A stretch of 64,000 nucleotides of DNA from Chryseobacterium sp. JM1 (GTDB lineage: Bacteria > Bacteroidota > Bacteroidia > Flavobacteriales > Weeksellaceae). The stretch is from positions 1-64,000 of the forward strand of contig NZ_JPRN01000003.1 of the NCBI RefSeq assembly GCF_000737715.1, given 5' to 3'. The translations under genes were made by a program, and so were the position numbers. The notes below the pieces were generated by a model. It made no database searches, was not told where the DNA came from, and saw only the letters and a program-made list of their open reading frames with translations. Of this stretch, positions 17,289-26,496 are shown in pieces; the stretch's first letter is position 1; every line of letters begins with the position of its first letter.

Positions 17289-17477
17289 GGGATTAGGTTT
17301 TATGATTAATTTTGGAAATCCGCTCGTATGGTTTCCTCCATCTGATCAAAGATAACCAATTAAGAATCGATGGTTGAAAAAAGATAAGATTGCAGAGTTT
17401 TCGCTGAAAAACATTACGGCTCCATTGGTATTGATGGGGTATAATTTGTACTTTTATCCTGATTATAATTTTTGAAT

Positions 17478-17978
17478 ATGACTATTCTACATCAGGATCA
17501 GAATTTTACGATCCGTCAGTTTTTACCGGAAGAACAAAACCTTTTTTGTGATCTTTTTGAAGATGAAGAGGTGACCCGGTATCTTCCTTATCGTTCACCT
17601 GAGCAGTACGCGGAAATGTTTGATATAGCATTGGAAGACTATACCAAAGGCCCGTTTGGACGTTTTGGAATCTTCGGTTCTGAGGACCATGATTTTATCG
17701 GAATGTGCCTGGTGAGAAACTTTGCAGATGTCTCCGGACAGATTGAAATTGGATATACGTTAGGAAAAAAATACTGGGGAAAAGGTATCGCAACGGAAGT
17801 GAGCTGTGCTTTAGTCAAATATTCTCTTTTAAATACTGAAGGAGGCGATATCGTAGCCGTGACTGATCTGGACAATATAGGTTCACAAAAAGTATTGGAA
17901 AAAGCGGGTTTCAGCCGCATAGATAATCTGAAAAGGCCGGATGGTGAACTGGCTTACTACGTCATTCAGCGCAATTAA
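17478..17978 (+). CDS. GNAT N-acetyltransferase (RimJ/RimL type)
   Basis: I start at the ATG at 17478; a TTG two codons earlier is possible. The 166-residue protein has the RimJ/RimL layout: an N-terminal strand FTIRQFLPEEQ, a central strand FIGMCLVRNF, and the acetyl-CoA binding motif A as GYTLGKKYWGKGIATEVS (about 95-112), replacing the usual Q/R-x-x-G-x-G/A with K-Y-W-G-K-G-I-A. Motif B follows as VTDLDNIGSQKVLEKAGF. It transfers acetyl groups to an N-terminus or small amine; the substrate is unknown. It converges with the LytTR regulator gene. Confidence 0.85.
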   Translation: MTILHQDQNFTIRQFLPEEQNLFCDLFEDEEVTRYLPYRSPEQYAEMFDIALEDYTKGPFGRFGIFGSEDHDFIGMCLVRNFADVSGQIEIGYTLGKKYWGKGIATEVSCALVKYSLLNTEGGDIVAVTDLDNIGSQKVLEKAGFSRIDNLKRPDGELAYYVIQRN

Positions 17979-17992
17979 GTTCATGAAATCTC

Positions 17993-18691
17993 TTACTGAT
18001 TAACAGAACCCTTAGAAATAGCAGTTATAAAAGCATCAAATTCATTTTTATAGCTTCTGCCAACGGGAATATGATACGTGCCGAGGACAATTTCATTCGT
18101 GTTAAAAGCAGTAACGAACTGAGTGTTGATCATAAATGAACGGTGAATTCTTACCAGTCCCTTTCCCGATAAAACAGATTCCATATCGGTCATTGTAGCC
18201 TTTGAAATAATATTTTCACTGTTCACCAGAACCGTTTTAATATCATTGCCCTGACTTTCAAAATAGACAATATCACGAATGGGGACTTTCCGGGTCATGC
18301 CATCGGTTTTAAGCATGATGAAATCTTCCTGAGTATCAGTTTTGTGCCTTAAAACCCGTTCCACCGATTTAAAGAAACGTTCAAAAGTAATGGGTTTCAA
18401 AAGATAATCCACGGCTTCCAGTTCGAAACCTTCAATAGCAAAATCCCGGTAAGCCGTCGTGAAAATAGTAGGCGGCTTCTGAGACAGCGATCTCAAAAAA
18501 TCAATTCCGGTTAAATGAGGCATTTGAATATCCAGAAACATAAGGCCTACAGATTTGGTCTGCAGAAGTTGATAGGCATCCATGGCATTTTCAGCTGTTC
18601 CCACCAGTTTTAAATGGTCGATCCTGGAAATGTGTTTCTCCAGCAATGTGGCTGCCAGAGGTTCGTCGTCTACAATAATACAGTTGATCAT
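17993..18691 (-). CDS. LytTR-family response regulator
   Basis: This 232-residue regulator has a receiver domain (1-115) with acidic pocket VDDEP (8-12), the phosphorylatable Asp in MFLDIQMP (about residue 54) and conserved Lys in LLKPI (about 99). A LytTR DNA-binding domain follows (about 130-225) with RDIVYFESQGNDIKTVL, LVRIHRSFMIN and VPVGRSYKNEF-type residues. It is the partner of the sensor kinase encoded just upstream; the ATGA overlap (18688-18691) couples their translation. LytTR regulators in Bacteroidota usually activate neighbouring or envelope-stress genes; no target can be inferred here. Confidence 0.93.
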   Translation of the reverse strand: MINCIIVDDEPLAATLLEKHISRIDHLKLVGTAENAMDAYQLLQTKSVGLMFLDIQMPHLTGIDFLRSLSQKPPTIFTTAYRDFAIEGFELEAVDYLLKPITFERFFKSVERVLRHKTDTQEDFIMLKTDGMTRKVPIRDIVYFESQGNDIKTVLVNSENIISKATMTDMESVLSGKGLVRIHRSFMINTQFVTAFNTNEIVLGTYHIPVGRSYKNEFDAFITAISKGSVNQ

Positions 18692-19746
18692 AAGGCTGCC
18701 GGTGTTTTTATTTCTACTTTAAAAATATGATTTTCTCTCGAAACATTGAATACAAAATGATCCGGATAATGAAGGCTGAGCTGTTTTTCAATATTTTTCA
18801 GCCCGATTCCTTCTGGATCACTGGTTTCATCGTCTCCGCAGGTGTTTTCAATTTTAAAGATTAGATACGATTCATCTGAGGAGATATCAATTTTAATCTC
18901 CGTCTGATCCTTACTTTTTCCTGCCCCATGTTTAAAAGCATTTTCAACCAATGTCAGATACAAAAGCGGAGGAATTGTGGCTGCAGAATTGAGATTGATT
19001 TCTTTACTGATCTTCAGCCTTTCTTGATTGTATCTGAGACTTTCCAGCACGATATAATGATCAATAACAGCGAGCTCTTCAGATACAGAGATTTCATTTT
19101 TAGGACCTTTGTACAGGATATAATCCAGAATGTCCGAAAGTCTGCTGATCGATTCCGAAGTTTTCTCCGAATTGATGAGTGACAGCGCATAAATATTGTT
19201 CAGAGTATTAAATAGAAAGTGTGGATTCAGCTGGGATTTCAGTGATTTTAATTCGAGTTCTGCCTTTTCTTTCAGCAGCTGTGTAGTGTTTTCTTTTTCA
19301 TCTCTGTATCGGATCATAAACATCACCGAAATAAAAATAAAGGCCGCGCTAATGAGGGAAAAAGTATAATGCGTCAGAAGATACCTGATATCCGTGAAAA
19401 TGCTGTAGAAACTGTCCTGAGGTTCATCAATGAAAAAAGGTTCTGCCCCATAGACAATAAAGATCCTGTTCATCACCGAAATAAGGTATAAACTGAGAAT
19501 CAGATACAGAAAAAAGGTAACGTATTTTTTCCGGTCAAAAAAGTTTCTGATCAGAACGTAATAGATGAAATTGGCTCCGGCGATCTGAAATATCCAGTGG
19601 CAGAAATTGTAAATAAGAGTTGTTGAAGACATACTGCCGTCATATTCTCCGTAATCTCTCACAGTTCCGAATAAGAATAAAGCCGTCCAAAAGAACAGCT
19701 GAAAATAGACATTCTGCCTTAGGTGATGTTGCTGTCCGAATTTCAT
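18688..19746 (-). CDS. LytS/YehU-type sensor histidine kinase
   Basis: The ATG at 19746 is chosen over an upstream TTG at 19755, giving 352 residues. The N-terminal half has four hydrophobic segments. Then comes a His_kinase domain (PF06580) with LKSQLNPHFLFNTLNNIYAL, the phosphorylated His being near residue 175. A compact HATPase follows with PPLLYLTLVENAFKHG (N box) and EGIGLKNIEKQL (G box). It senses an unknown signal at the membrane and phosphorylates the LytTR regulator, whose start codon overlaps its stop. The divergent acyltransferase gene at 19933 is a candidate target only by proximity. Confidence 0.93.
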   Translation of the reverse strand: MKFGQQHHLRQNVYFQLFFWTALFLFGTVRDYGEYDGSMSSTTLIYNFCHWIFQIAGANFIYYVLIRNFFDRKKYVTFFLYLILSLYLISVMNRIFIVYGAEPFFIDEPQDSFYSIFTDIRYLLTHYTFSLISAAFIFISVMFMIRYRDEKENTTQLLKEKAELELKSLKSQLNPHFLFNTLNNIYALSLINSEKTSESISRLSDILDYILYKGPKNEISVSEELAVIDHYIVLESLRYNQERLKISKEINLNSAATIPPLLYLTLVENAFKHGAGKSKDQTEIKIDISSDESYLIFKIENTCGDDETSDPEGIGLKNIEKQLSLHYPDHFVFNVSRENHIFKVEIKTPAAL

Positions 19747-19932
19747 AGCCTTCAAAAATATAAAATCCAGCGCTACAAGTGCTGATTATTTGATAAAATG
19801 AGTAGAATTGATGACGGAAAGTTGTAATTGCAGTTCAGACGGCAAATCGTACAGTTGGCATCCGGATCAGTGTTTTCTGTCATTATTGGTTAAAAATGGT
19901 AGTGTGGTTGACAATATTTGCAGAAAAAAATA

Positions 19933-21075
19933 ATGCCTGCAGACCTTCACTCCTCCGAAAGACTTTACGGACTGGATCACTTACGAGCTTTAGCTATTGT
20001 ATTGGTTTTAATGTATCACTACCGCGCATTTCAACATCCTGTCTGGATTGATACGATAGGCAGATTCGGATGGACCGGAGTGGACTTATTCTTTGTGCTG
20101 AGTGGTTTTTTAATTTCAGGACAGTTGTTTAAAGAAATTGAAAAGAGTGGTGGGATCAGTTTAAAAACCTTCTTCACCAAGCGGTTTTTCAGAATTATTC
20201 CGCCTTATGCTTTTACGCTTTTCCTGTATTTTACATTTCCTTTTTTCAGGGAACGGGAGTCGCTGGGTTCATTATGGAAATTTATCACATTTACCCAAAA
20301 TTATGGGTTGGATGTAATTAATAAAGGAACGTTTTCGCATGCATGGTCCTTATGTATTGAAGAGCAGTTCTATCTTTTTCTTCCCTTGCTGCTTCTGACA
20401 GCGATAAAGACAAAAGTTTTCCGATATACAGCTATTTTTGCAGGTGCACTCATTATCTTTTCCTTAACAGCCAGATGGTTCATTTGGGAAAATTCTATCG
20501 TTCCTATTTTGGACACTGATAATTTTTGGAAGATATGGTATATGAAAATTTATTATCCGACCCACACGCGTCTGGATGGTCTTGCCGTTGGAGTGATAAT
20601 CGGTTTTTTGATGCAGTATTGTGATCGTTTTAAAAATTTAGTTCATAACAACGGGAACAGACTTTTTATTTTTGGAATTATCCTGATCGGGTTGGCATTC
20701 TGGATTTGCAATGATCAGGTTTCTAAGGAGGCTTCTGTCTTCGGATTTGCGTTGGTAGCACTCAGCTATGGAATTATTTTAATGTCAGCCATTTCCAAAT
20801 CTTCTTTTATATTCAAAACTAAATCGTACATCACAGCAGAATTGGCGGGATTGTCTTATGCCATCTATCTTTCCCATAAAGGTATTATTCATATGATTCA
20901 GTATGCGCTTGAAAAATTAGGGTTGGAAACCTCTGACAATGTCAGTCTTCTCATCTGTCTGGCAGGATGCATCGCCGGAGGACTTTTGTATAGATTTGCC
21001 ATTGAAAAGCCGTCATCAAAGCTTAAGCGTGTATGTCTGAATAAGGAAGGTGAAAAACAAAGCAAGGAGATTTAA
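19933..21075 (+). CDS. Acyltransferase 3 family membrane protein (OafA/YrhL-like)
   Basis: I start at the ATG at 19933; a TTG at 19918 would add five residues. The 380-residue protein has about ten membrane helices and the motifs of acyltransferase family 3: YGLDHLRALAIVLVLMYHYR (catalytic His near 30), GVDLFFVLSGFLISGQL, the TKRFFRIIP loop, and SHAWSLCIEEQFYLFLPLLL. Such enzymes move acetyl or other acyl groups onto extracellular polysaccharide, peptidoglycan or lipids. There is no fused SGNH domain. The C-terminus ends in a basic cytosolic tail. It is transcribed away from the LytS kinase gene, so a shared control region lies at 19747-19932. Confidence 0.9.
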   Translation: MPADLHSSERLYGLDHLRALAIVLVLMYHYRAFQHPVWIDTIGRFGWTGVDLFFVLSGFLISGQLFKEIEKSGGISLKTFFTKRFFRIIPPYAFTLFLYFTFPFFRERESLGSLWKFITFTQNYGLDVINKGTFSHAWSLCIEEQFYLFLPLLLLTAIKTKVFRYTAIFAGALIIFSLTARWFIWENSIVPILDTDNFWKIWYMKIYYPTHTRLDGLAVGVIIGFLMQYCDRFKNLVHNNGNRLFIFGIILIGLAFWICNDQVSKEASVFGFALVALSYGIILMSAISKSSFIFKTKSYITAELAGLSYAIYLSHKGIIHMIQYALEKLGLETSDNVSLLICLAGCIAGGLLYRFAIEKPSSKLKRVCLNKEGEKQSKEI

Positions 21076-21245
21076 GAATTAAGAATCAAGATGCTAGACA
21101 TCAGATTTCAGACATCAGACTATGATTCATTAACTTAATTACTATAAACCAGCAACTAATAACTAGCAACCAGAAACTAGCAACTAGCAAAGCTACCCAA
21201 CTCCAAAACTCTAAACTCTCCAATGCTCAAACTCGAAAGCCGAAC
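21076..21245. repeat. Low-complexity intergenic repeat (CAGACATCAGA / ACTAGCAAC units)
   Basis: The gap contains short degenerate tandem units: ATCAGATTTCAGACATCAGAC followed by several AACTAGCAAC/AACCAG units. The reverse complement of the first part (TCTGATGTCTGAAATCTGA) recurs in the gap at 34218-34240. No gene is seen here. Confidence 0.6.
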
Positions 21246-21251
21246 CTCAGA

Positions 21252-21692
21252 TTATCTAGGCAAAGCATTTCTAATGTTCTCAATATCCTTCTGGAAAACA
21301 TCAAGGTCTTTTTCCAAGATTATTTCTTGGGTTCCCTTTTTTTGTATGACCAGTTCATCATACTTTTTTTTAAATAGGGAAGTAAGTGGTCTGTCCTTAA
21401 AAGCGAGTTCCTTTTCTCTGATGCTGAAATGATAGTCGGAAAATGGATAGTCAATTTTACCAATCTTTACACCATTTCCTGAAATCTCACACTTGTTTTT
21501 GAGGTAAGTCACGATCAGCAGAAACGGCATGATAACAAACCCGAATACGCTGAACAGACCAATACGATAGGTTGGAGTTTTCTGTAAAATAATGCCTTCG
21601 ATTAAATTATACAGTGATCCGATCATAATGAACGGAGAAAGAACTGCATAAAAGATCAGGACCTTTTTTGCCAAACATATTTTTAAACTCAT
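21252..21692 (-). CDS. Small membrane protein of unknown function
   Basis: This 146-residue protein has two N-terminal membrane segments (about 10-30 and 45-65) and a cytosolic C-terminal domain of about 80 residues. The latter includes ISGNGVKIGKIDYPFSDYHF and YDELVIQKKGTQEIILEKDL. The arrangement recalls small PH-like or bPH domain membrane proteins, but the match is not strong enough to name. It stands alone between repeat-bearing gaps. Confidence 0.55.
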   Translation of the reverse strand: MSLKICLAKKVLIFYAVLSPFIMIGSLYNLIEGIILQKTPTYRIGLFSVFGFVIMPFLLIVTYLKNKCEISGNGVKIGKIDYPFSDYHFSIREKELAFKDRPLTSLFKKKYDELVIQKKGTQEIILEKDLDVFQKDIENIRNALPR

Positions 21693-21793
21693 CTCAAATC
21701 AATTTAAATTATTCCTGTTGATCATAGTTGCAGCGTTGGAATAAACAATCGTAAGCCTGCAATTTGTTCATCCTTAATGCAATGGGAAAATAG

Positions 21794-22009
21794 GATATAT
21801 TTTTTACCTCCACAAGTAAGGAACTGATCAACCTTTTACATCGGGAAACAGAAGAATTTTTACAAATTATGCTACAAAGAATAAATATTTTTCTTAAATT
21901 GAATCAGACAACAGAGATTACATCGGCAATAGGAGAGGTCCTTCCCAGTCAAAGACCCTTTCCATCCACGAAAGATGCCCGTTTTTCTGATCTCTTAAAA
22001 CTAAAATAA
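21794..22009 (+). pseudogene. Possible small or decayed gene ending at the esterase start
   Basis: The plus-strand frame is open from a TAG at 21791 to the TAA at 22007-22009. It encodes 71 helical-looking residues (contains ELINLLHRETEEFLQIML and SAIGEVLPSQRPFPSTKD). The only internal ATG, at 21869, leaves 46 residues. An ATG at 21782 in the same frame is followed after two codons by the in-frame TAG, so one base change would give a 75-residue gene. The stop overlaps the esterase start as TAATG, suggesting translational coupling or the stump of a former upstream gene. No family was recognised. Confidence 0.35.
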
Positions 22010-23136
22010 TGCAGCATCCAAAAATATCATTACTTCTCATTTTATTTTCTTCTGTCGCTTTTTCCCAGACCTATAAAACCTCTTTAACAGCTTTACCGGG
22101 GAAAGAATTCCCGAAAATAGATGCACAGAGAAAAGCAGAATTTCAGGTGTATTTTCCGGATGCTAAATCTGTAACTTTAGAGGGTGGTGACGGAATGCAA
22201 AGTATACAGTCATCAGTTTCAAAAGGGAAAAACGGCTTTTGGAATGTTTCCACTTCGGTTATGGACATCGGATTTCATTATTATTGGTTTAATGTGGATG
22301 GACAGCGCACAAATGACCCGAATACGCAACTGTATTTTGGATACGGCCAGCCAACCAGCGGAATTGAAGTGCCTTCCGGAGAAGATTTTTTCTTTGAGAA
22401 AAATGTAAAGCACGGAAAAATCGTTAATGACAGTTTACATTCGAAAATTACACAGGGCAACAGGAATTTTAAAGTATATCTTCCTGCCGGCTACGGGTCT
22501 AAGAAATTACCCGTTTTATACCTGTATCACGGAACCGGCGAAGATATTTCGGGATGGGAAAAACAAGGTTATATCATAAACATTCTGGACAATCTTTTTG
22601 CGGAGAAAAAGGCGCAGGAAATGATCGTGGTGATGGATTATGGAGTGGCACTGAATCCGGAACAGGAAAAAATGCCTGATGATTTTCCCAGAACGGTTCT
22701 TTCTTCCAAAAACTTAGACAAAATCGTTGTCGGGGAACTGATTCCATACATCGAAAAAAAATACAAAACGAATGCTCAAAAAGCAATCGCCGGGCTCTCC
22801 CGCGGAAGTTATCAGGCTATGCTGATCGGAAGCAGTCATCCGGAAATGTTTTCTGCGATTGGGGTGTTCAGTCCGGTTATTTATGAAGGGACAGAGAGTG
22901 AACCTTTCAAAGAACTTCCTATTGGTAATGTGTTGAAGTCCAGGAAAAAACCTTATTTCTTTATCGGAATCGGGGAGAAGGAAGATAAGCGGTTTTTTCA
23001 GTTTAATAAGGAACTGACCACTTTTTTAAATAAGAATAAGTATCCCTATTCCTTTTATGAATCTCCCGAAACCTATCATGAATGGCTCACATGGAGAAGA
23101 TCCCTGTATCAGTTTACCCAAAAGATTTTTAAGTAA
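22009..23136 (+). CDS. Secreted esterase with N-terminal E-set (CBM48-like) domain
   Basis: This 375-residue protein has a Sec signal peptide (about 1-19, ending VAFSQ). A beta-sandwich E-set domain follows (about 30-115: EFQVYFPDAKSVTLEGGDG, HYYWFNVDGQRTNDPN), then an esterase D/feruloyl-esterase type alpha/beta hydrolase (about 130-375). The nucleophile is Ser264 in GLSRG, and His in ETYHEWLTW (about 359) is the likely catalytic histidine. The pair of domains is typical of enzymes that remove feruloyl or acetyl groups from plant polysaccharides; related IroE/Fes proteins cleave siderophore esters. No polysaccharide utilisation genes are adjacent, so the substrate is open. Confidence 0.85.
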   Translation: MQHPKISLLLILFSSVAFSQTYKTSLTALPGKEFPKIDAQRKAEFQVYFPDAKSVTLEGGDGMQSIQSSVSKGKNGFWNVSTSVMDIGFHYYWFNVDGQRTNDPNTQLYFGYGQPTSGIEVPSGEDFFFEKNVKHGKIVNDSLHSKITQGNRNFKVYLPAGYGSKKLPVLYLYHGTGEDISGWEKQGYIINILDNLFAEKKAQEMIVVMDYGVALNPEQEKMPDDFPRTVLSSKNLDKIVVGELIPYIEKKYKTNAQKAIAGLSRGSYQAMLIGSSHPEMFSAIGVFSPVIYEGTESEPFKELPIGNVLKSRKKPYFFIGIGEKEDKRFFQFNKELTTFLNKNKYPYSFYESPETYHEWLTWRRSLYQFTQKIFK

Positions 23137-23286
23137 AAAACAAAATACTTAAGATTAATCTGTATACGGCCGGATTGAACTTCCCGTACTCGAAAAATTT
23201 ATTATATTTTTGATTAGAGTTTTATCAGACCTCTATTTTTTTTAATTGTTAAGCACAATCAAACGTGCACAGCAAACCACAATATT

Positions 23287-24792
23287 ATGAAGAGAAGGTA
23301 TCTCACTTATATTTTACTTTTTGGATTTCCCTTGTTTGGATGCCAGAATAAAGTGAACGGACAATCCACTTACCAGCAGGAATGGATGGCATTGAAACAG
23401 CAAAATGAAGCATTAGCCTTTGATGCCGATATACACCTGTCTGATGCTGAAACCGCATTGGATAAAAAATTATTTCAGCTGAGAAAACAGCTTCTTACCG
23501 ATACAAATAAACAGAAGAGATCTTTGTTTAACAGTTCCTTTGAGGAGCTAAAGCCATTGATAGAAGGCAGTACATTATTCGAAATCTTCCAGTCAATGCC
23601 CAAAGGAGGTCTGCTGCATACGCACAGCGGAGGGTTCACCGATGTGAAATGGGTGATTGCAACGGCCAGAAAGTATAAAGAAGCGTATGTGTATGATCAG
23701 GCGGATAATGACCAGTTTATCTTCGGTCAATTAGGTTTTTTTGAGGGGAAAGTTCCGGAAGGATTTGTGAGTCTTCATAAAAAACTGACTTCAGATCCTG
23801 ATTTTGAAAAGAAACTGGCGGAACTCCTTATCCTGAAGCGGGATCAGCTATGTACGTATACCGATTACTGGATTGAATTTGAGAAACGTTTTAAACGGAT
23901 CAGCCTGCTGCTCCCTTACCGTCCTTTTTTCAGGGAATACTATAAAAAAGGCTTTATGGATTTGGTGCAAAACAATGTCCAGCACGTAGAAATCAGGTAT
24001 ATTTTTGAAGAGCTTTATGATTTTCAGAAAGGAAAATACCCGCTGAAAACTTCTACTACGGATTTACAGGATATCGTTAAAGAAATACAGAAAGTACATC
24101 CGGAGTTCAGTTTAAAATTAATTTATTCAAGTTTTAAATTTTTAGATCCGAAAAGCATTGAAAAACAGCTTGAGACAGCCTTTGAACTTAAAAAGGAATT
24201 TCCGGATATGATTTCCGGCTTTGACCTTGTGGCGGATGAAGCGGCTGGAAACAGTGTTTATTCTTTCAGAGAAAACTGGGTGAAACTGGATGAACTGAGT
24301 AAAAAGTATGGCGTTAAAATGCCTCTTTTCCTTCATGCAGGCGAAAGCAATTCGGTCTTTAATAAAAATATCCTGGATATGTCTGTATTGAACAACCCAA
24401 GGATTGGACATGGCTTAAACCTGATCTATTTTCCCAAAACGATGGAGTTGATTAAAAAGCAAAACAAACTGGTTGAGGTAAGCCCGATCAGTAACCAGGT
24501 TTTAGGATACGTAAGTGATATGAGAAATCATCCTGCAAGAGTGTTGCTAAGTAACGGAATCCAGTGCTCCATCAACAGCGATGACCCGAGTGTTTATGGA
24601 TATGAAGGTCTTGGCTATGATTTCTGGATGGCATTTGTGTATTGGGAACTTGATGTAAAAGCGCTGAAAAAACTCGTTTTCAACTCAATCAACTATTCTT
24701 CGCTGAATGAAAGCGAAAAAAAGAAAGCACTGACGCATCTGACTCAACAATGGGGTGATTTTGTTCAAAAAACAAATCAGAAACTCAACTAA
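23287..24792 (+). CDS. Adenosine deaminase, ADGF-like lipoprotein
   Basis: This 501-residue protein has a lipoprotein signal ending LFGC (Cys19). The metal-dependent amidohydrolase core is complete: MPKGGLLHTHSGG (metal His pair), GFDLVADEAAGNS, PLFLHAGES (His), RIGHGLNL (His) and the catalytic NSDDPSVYG (Asp). The long N-terminal extension and the motif spacing match ADGF/CECR1-type extracellular adenosine deaminases more than cytosolic Add. It should deaminate adenosine or related nucleosides at the cell surface, either for salvage or to change extracellular signals. A TATTTTTG box at 23205-23212 may be its promoter. The AraC regulator gene follows 44 bases downstream. Confidence 0.88.
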   Translation: MKRRYLTYILLFGFPLFGCQNKVNGQSTYQQEWMALKQQNEALAFDADIHLSDAETALDKKLFQLRKQLLTDTNKQKRSLFNSSFEELKPLIEGSTLFEIFQSMPKGGLLHTHSGGFTDVKWVIATARKYKEAYVYDQADNDQFIFGQLGFFEGKVPEGFVSLHKKLTSDPDFEKKLAELLILKRDQLCTYTDYWIEFEKRFKRISLLLPYRPFFREYYKKGFMDLVQNNVQHVEIRYIFEELYDFQKGKYPLKTSTTDLQDIVKEIQKVHPEFSLKLIYSSFKFLDPKSIEKQLETAFELKKEFPDMISGFDLVADEAAGNSVYSFRENWVKLDELSKKYGVKMPLFLHAGESNSVFNKNILDMSVLNNPRIGHGLNLIYFPKTMELIKKQNKLVEVSPISNQVLGYVSDMRNHPARVLLSNGIQCSINSDDPSVYGYEGLGYDFWMAFVYWELDVKALKKLVFNSINYSSLNESEKKKALTHLTQQWGDFVQKTNQKLN

Positions 24793-24836
24793 TGCATCAA
24801 AATGTTCTCCTCTAAACTTTTAGAATAGGTACACTT

Positions 24837-25685
24837 ATGGTAAATGACTATAAAAAGTACGACCTTTTTGGGAAGACTTTCATGCAAAAGGTGGCATTGA
24901 CTTCACCCTTCCATTTTGATTTTCCTGTGAACGAACAGGCCTGTTTTCTCTATGTTTTACAGGGAGAATTTCAATACAAAGTTGATAGCGAGGAAATTAA
25001 TTTCCCTGCCAGTTATTCTTTGTTTTTAAACTGCATCACTTCAGGAAAGCAGATCCATAATCCGGCCATTCAAGAAAACTGTGAAATTGTCATTGTGACA
25101 TTCTATCCTGACATCCTGAAGAAAATTTATGACAGAGAATTACCCTTACTGCTGCAACCTCCGAAAAACAGGGTTTCTAACCAATCCAATGAAAAAATAA
25201 ATAATGATTTTCTGATCCAGAAATATGTGGAAGGATTACTGTTTTATTTTGAAAACCCGTCTCTGGTCAATGAAGATATTCTTGTTTTGAAATTAAAGGA
25301 AATTATTCTGCTGCTGTCACAGACAAAAAATGCTGAAGCCGTGCAGCTGATATTATCACAGTTATTTTCTCCTGCGACGTATACTTTTAAGCAGATTATT
25401 GAAGCCAATTTGTTTTCGCAACTCACCATAGAAGAACTGGCCGAGCGAAATAACCTGAGTGTATCTTCTTTCAAAAGGGAATTCGCGAAACTTTATAATG
25501 ACACCCCTGCGAGCTACATTAAAAATAAAAAACTGGAAAAAGCAGCAGAACTCCTTGTGGTTTCTGACCAGCGAATCACTGATATTGCGTTTGATTGCGG
25601 GTTCAATGATCTCGCAAATTTCACCAAAAGCTTTAGCGATAAATACAATACCAGTCCATCCAATTACCGCCAGGAAAACAGATAA
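24837..25685 (+). CDS. AraC-family transcriptional regulator
   Basis: This 282-residue protein has an N-terminal cupin-like sensor domain (about 10-130; CFLYVLQGEFQYKVDSEEI, GKQIHNPAIQENCEIVIVTF) of the ExsA/AraC_N type. The C-terminal double helix-turn-helix (about 185-280) has LTIEELAERNNLSVSSFKRE, and ITDIAFDCGFNDLANFTKSF followed by NTSPSNYR, the standard AraC signature. It lies 44 bases after the adenosine deaminase gene on the same strand, so it may be co-transcribed with and regulate it. A strong terminator follows. The inducer is unknown. Confidence 0.92.
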   Translation: MVNDYKKYDLFGKTFMQKVALTSPFHFDFPVNEQACFLYVLQGEFQYKVDSEEINFPASYSLFLNCITSGKQIHNPAIQENCEIVIVTFYPDILKKIYDRELPLLLQPPKNRVSNQSNEKINNDFLIQKYVEGLLFYFENPSLVNEDILVLKLKEIILLLSQTKNAEAVQLILSQLFSPATYTFKQIIEANLFSQLTIEELAERNNLSVSSFKREFAKLYNDTPASYIKNKKLEKAAELLVVSDQRITDIAFDCGFNDLANFTKSFSDKYNTSPSNYRQENR

Positions 25686-25717
25686 AAAGAAGACAGTATA
25701 GGTTTTTCAAAGGCTAT

Positions 25718-25758
25718 AAAAAAAGCAATCTTAAAGTTAATTTGAGATTGCTTTTTTT
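25718..25758 (+). terminator. Intrinsic terminator after the AraC gene
   Basis: A 14-bp stem AAAAAAAGCAATCT/AGATTGCTTTTTTT with a 12-base loop lies 32 bases after the AraC stop. The flanking A and T tracts make it usable on both strands. Confidence 0.88.
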
Positions 25759-25893
25759 ATGGACTAAAATGCCAAATAATTGAACGGAATCACAAAACCC
25801 TTTTCTTTTTTCTGTCGCAATTTTGCAATGTTCCCTTGAGCTGCTGTAATATGAGGGGAAAATAAAGGAATTAATATTTAAAAAATTATAAAA

Positions 25894-26400
25894 ATGGGAC
25901 TATCAGATTTAGGAATTTTCCATACGGTCATTGGCGTTGCTTCTATTGCAGGAGCATTAGTAGGTTTTACGAGATACGGGAAAATCAGTTTAAAGGAATC
26001 ATCAGGGAAGATTTACTTTTACGGAACACTGATTACTTCAGTCACCGCATTGGGAATCTCAAAACACGGAGGCTTTAATGCGGGACATGTTTTTTCGGTA
26101 TTTATCATTCTGTTAATAGCTGTTGCGTATTTCCTGTTTTCAAAAAAGGAGAGCAGCAAAAGAGCCCGTTATTTTGAGAATTTCCTCCTTTCCTTAAGCT
26201 TTTTTCTTTCGCTGGTACCAACAGTGAATGAAACTTTTACCCGTGTACCGGTTGGACATCCTTTAGCAAAAGATATCACAGATCCGATTATTGGTAAAAC
26301 GCTTCTGTTTCTTTTCATCCTTTTTATCGGCGGGTCTGTTTATCAGTACTTCAGGCAAAAAAAGATTAATAAAGAGACTTCGGTTTATTTGGAAGGTTAG
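25894..26400 (+). CDS. Five-helix membrane protein of unknown function
   Basis: This 168-residue protein has five hydrophobic helices (about 7-25, 40-55, 66-84, 95-113 and 132-152). The first is glycine-rich (LGIFHTVIGVASIAGALVG), and the loops are short. Proteins of this general shape are annotated as uncharacterised membrane proteins in Flavobacteriia. No enzyme motif or heme ligand pattern is evident apart from His10, His57 and His64. It is a single-gene unit between two terminators. I do not assign a function. Confidence 0.6.
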   Translation: MGLSDLGIFHTVIGVASIAGALVGFTRYGKISLKESSGKIYFYGTLITSVTALGISKHGGFNAGHVFSVFIILLIAVAYFLFSKKESSKRARYFENFLLSLSFFLSLVPTVNETFTRVPVGHPLAKDITDPIIGKTLLFLFILFIGGSVYQYFRQKKINKETSVYLEG

Positions 26401-26432
26401 TGGAATTGAAATCCAATGCAGTTAATAAAATA

Positions 26433-26468
26433 AAAAGAGGCTGTCCCAAAAGTGAGGCAGCCTTTTAT
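26433..26468. terminator. Bidirectional terminator between convergent genes
   Basis: The stem AGGCTG/CAGCCT (26438-26443 with 26458-26463) is flanked by A-rich and T-rich tracts. It gives TTTT after the hairpin on the plus strand and CTTTTTATTTT on the minus strand. It serves the convergent genes ending at 26400 and 26497. Confidence 0.8.
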
Positions 26469-26496
26469 GTATCTCTAAAGATGAATCCTTAGTGAG

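Noticed and set aside
17472..17978. TTG start for the acetyltransferase gene
   Set aside because: An ATG follows two codons later and gives the usual N-terminal strand; the same reasoning was used for the starts at 6751, 19746, 19933 and 34312.
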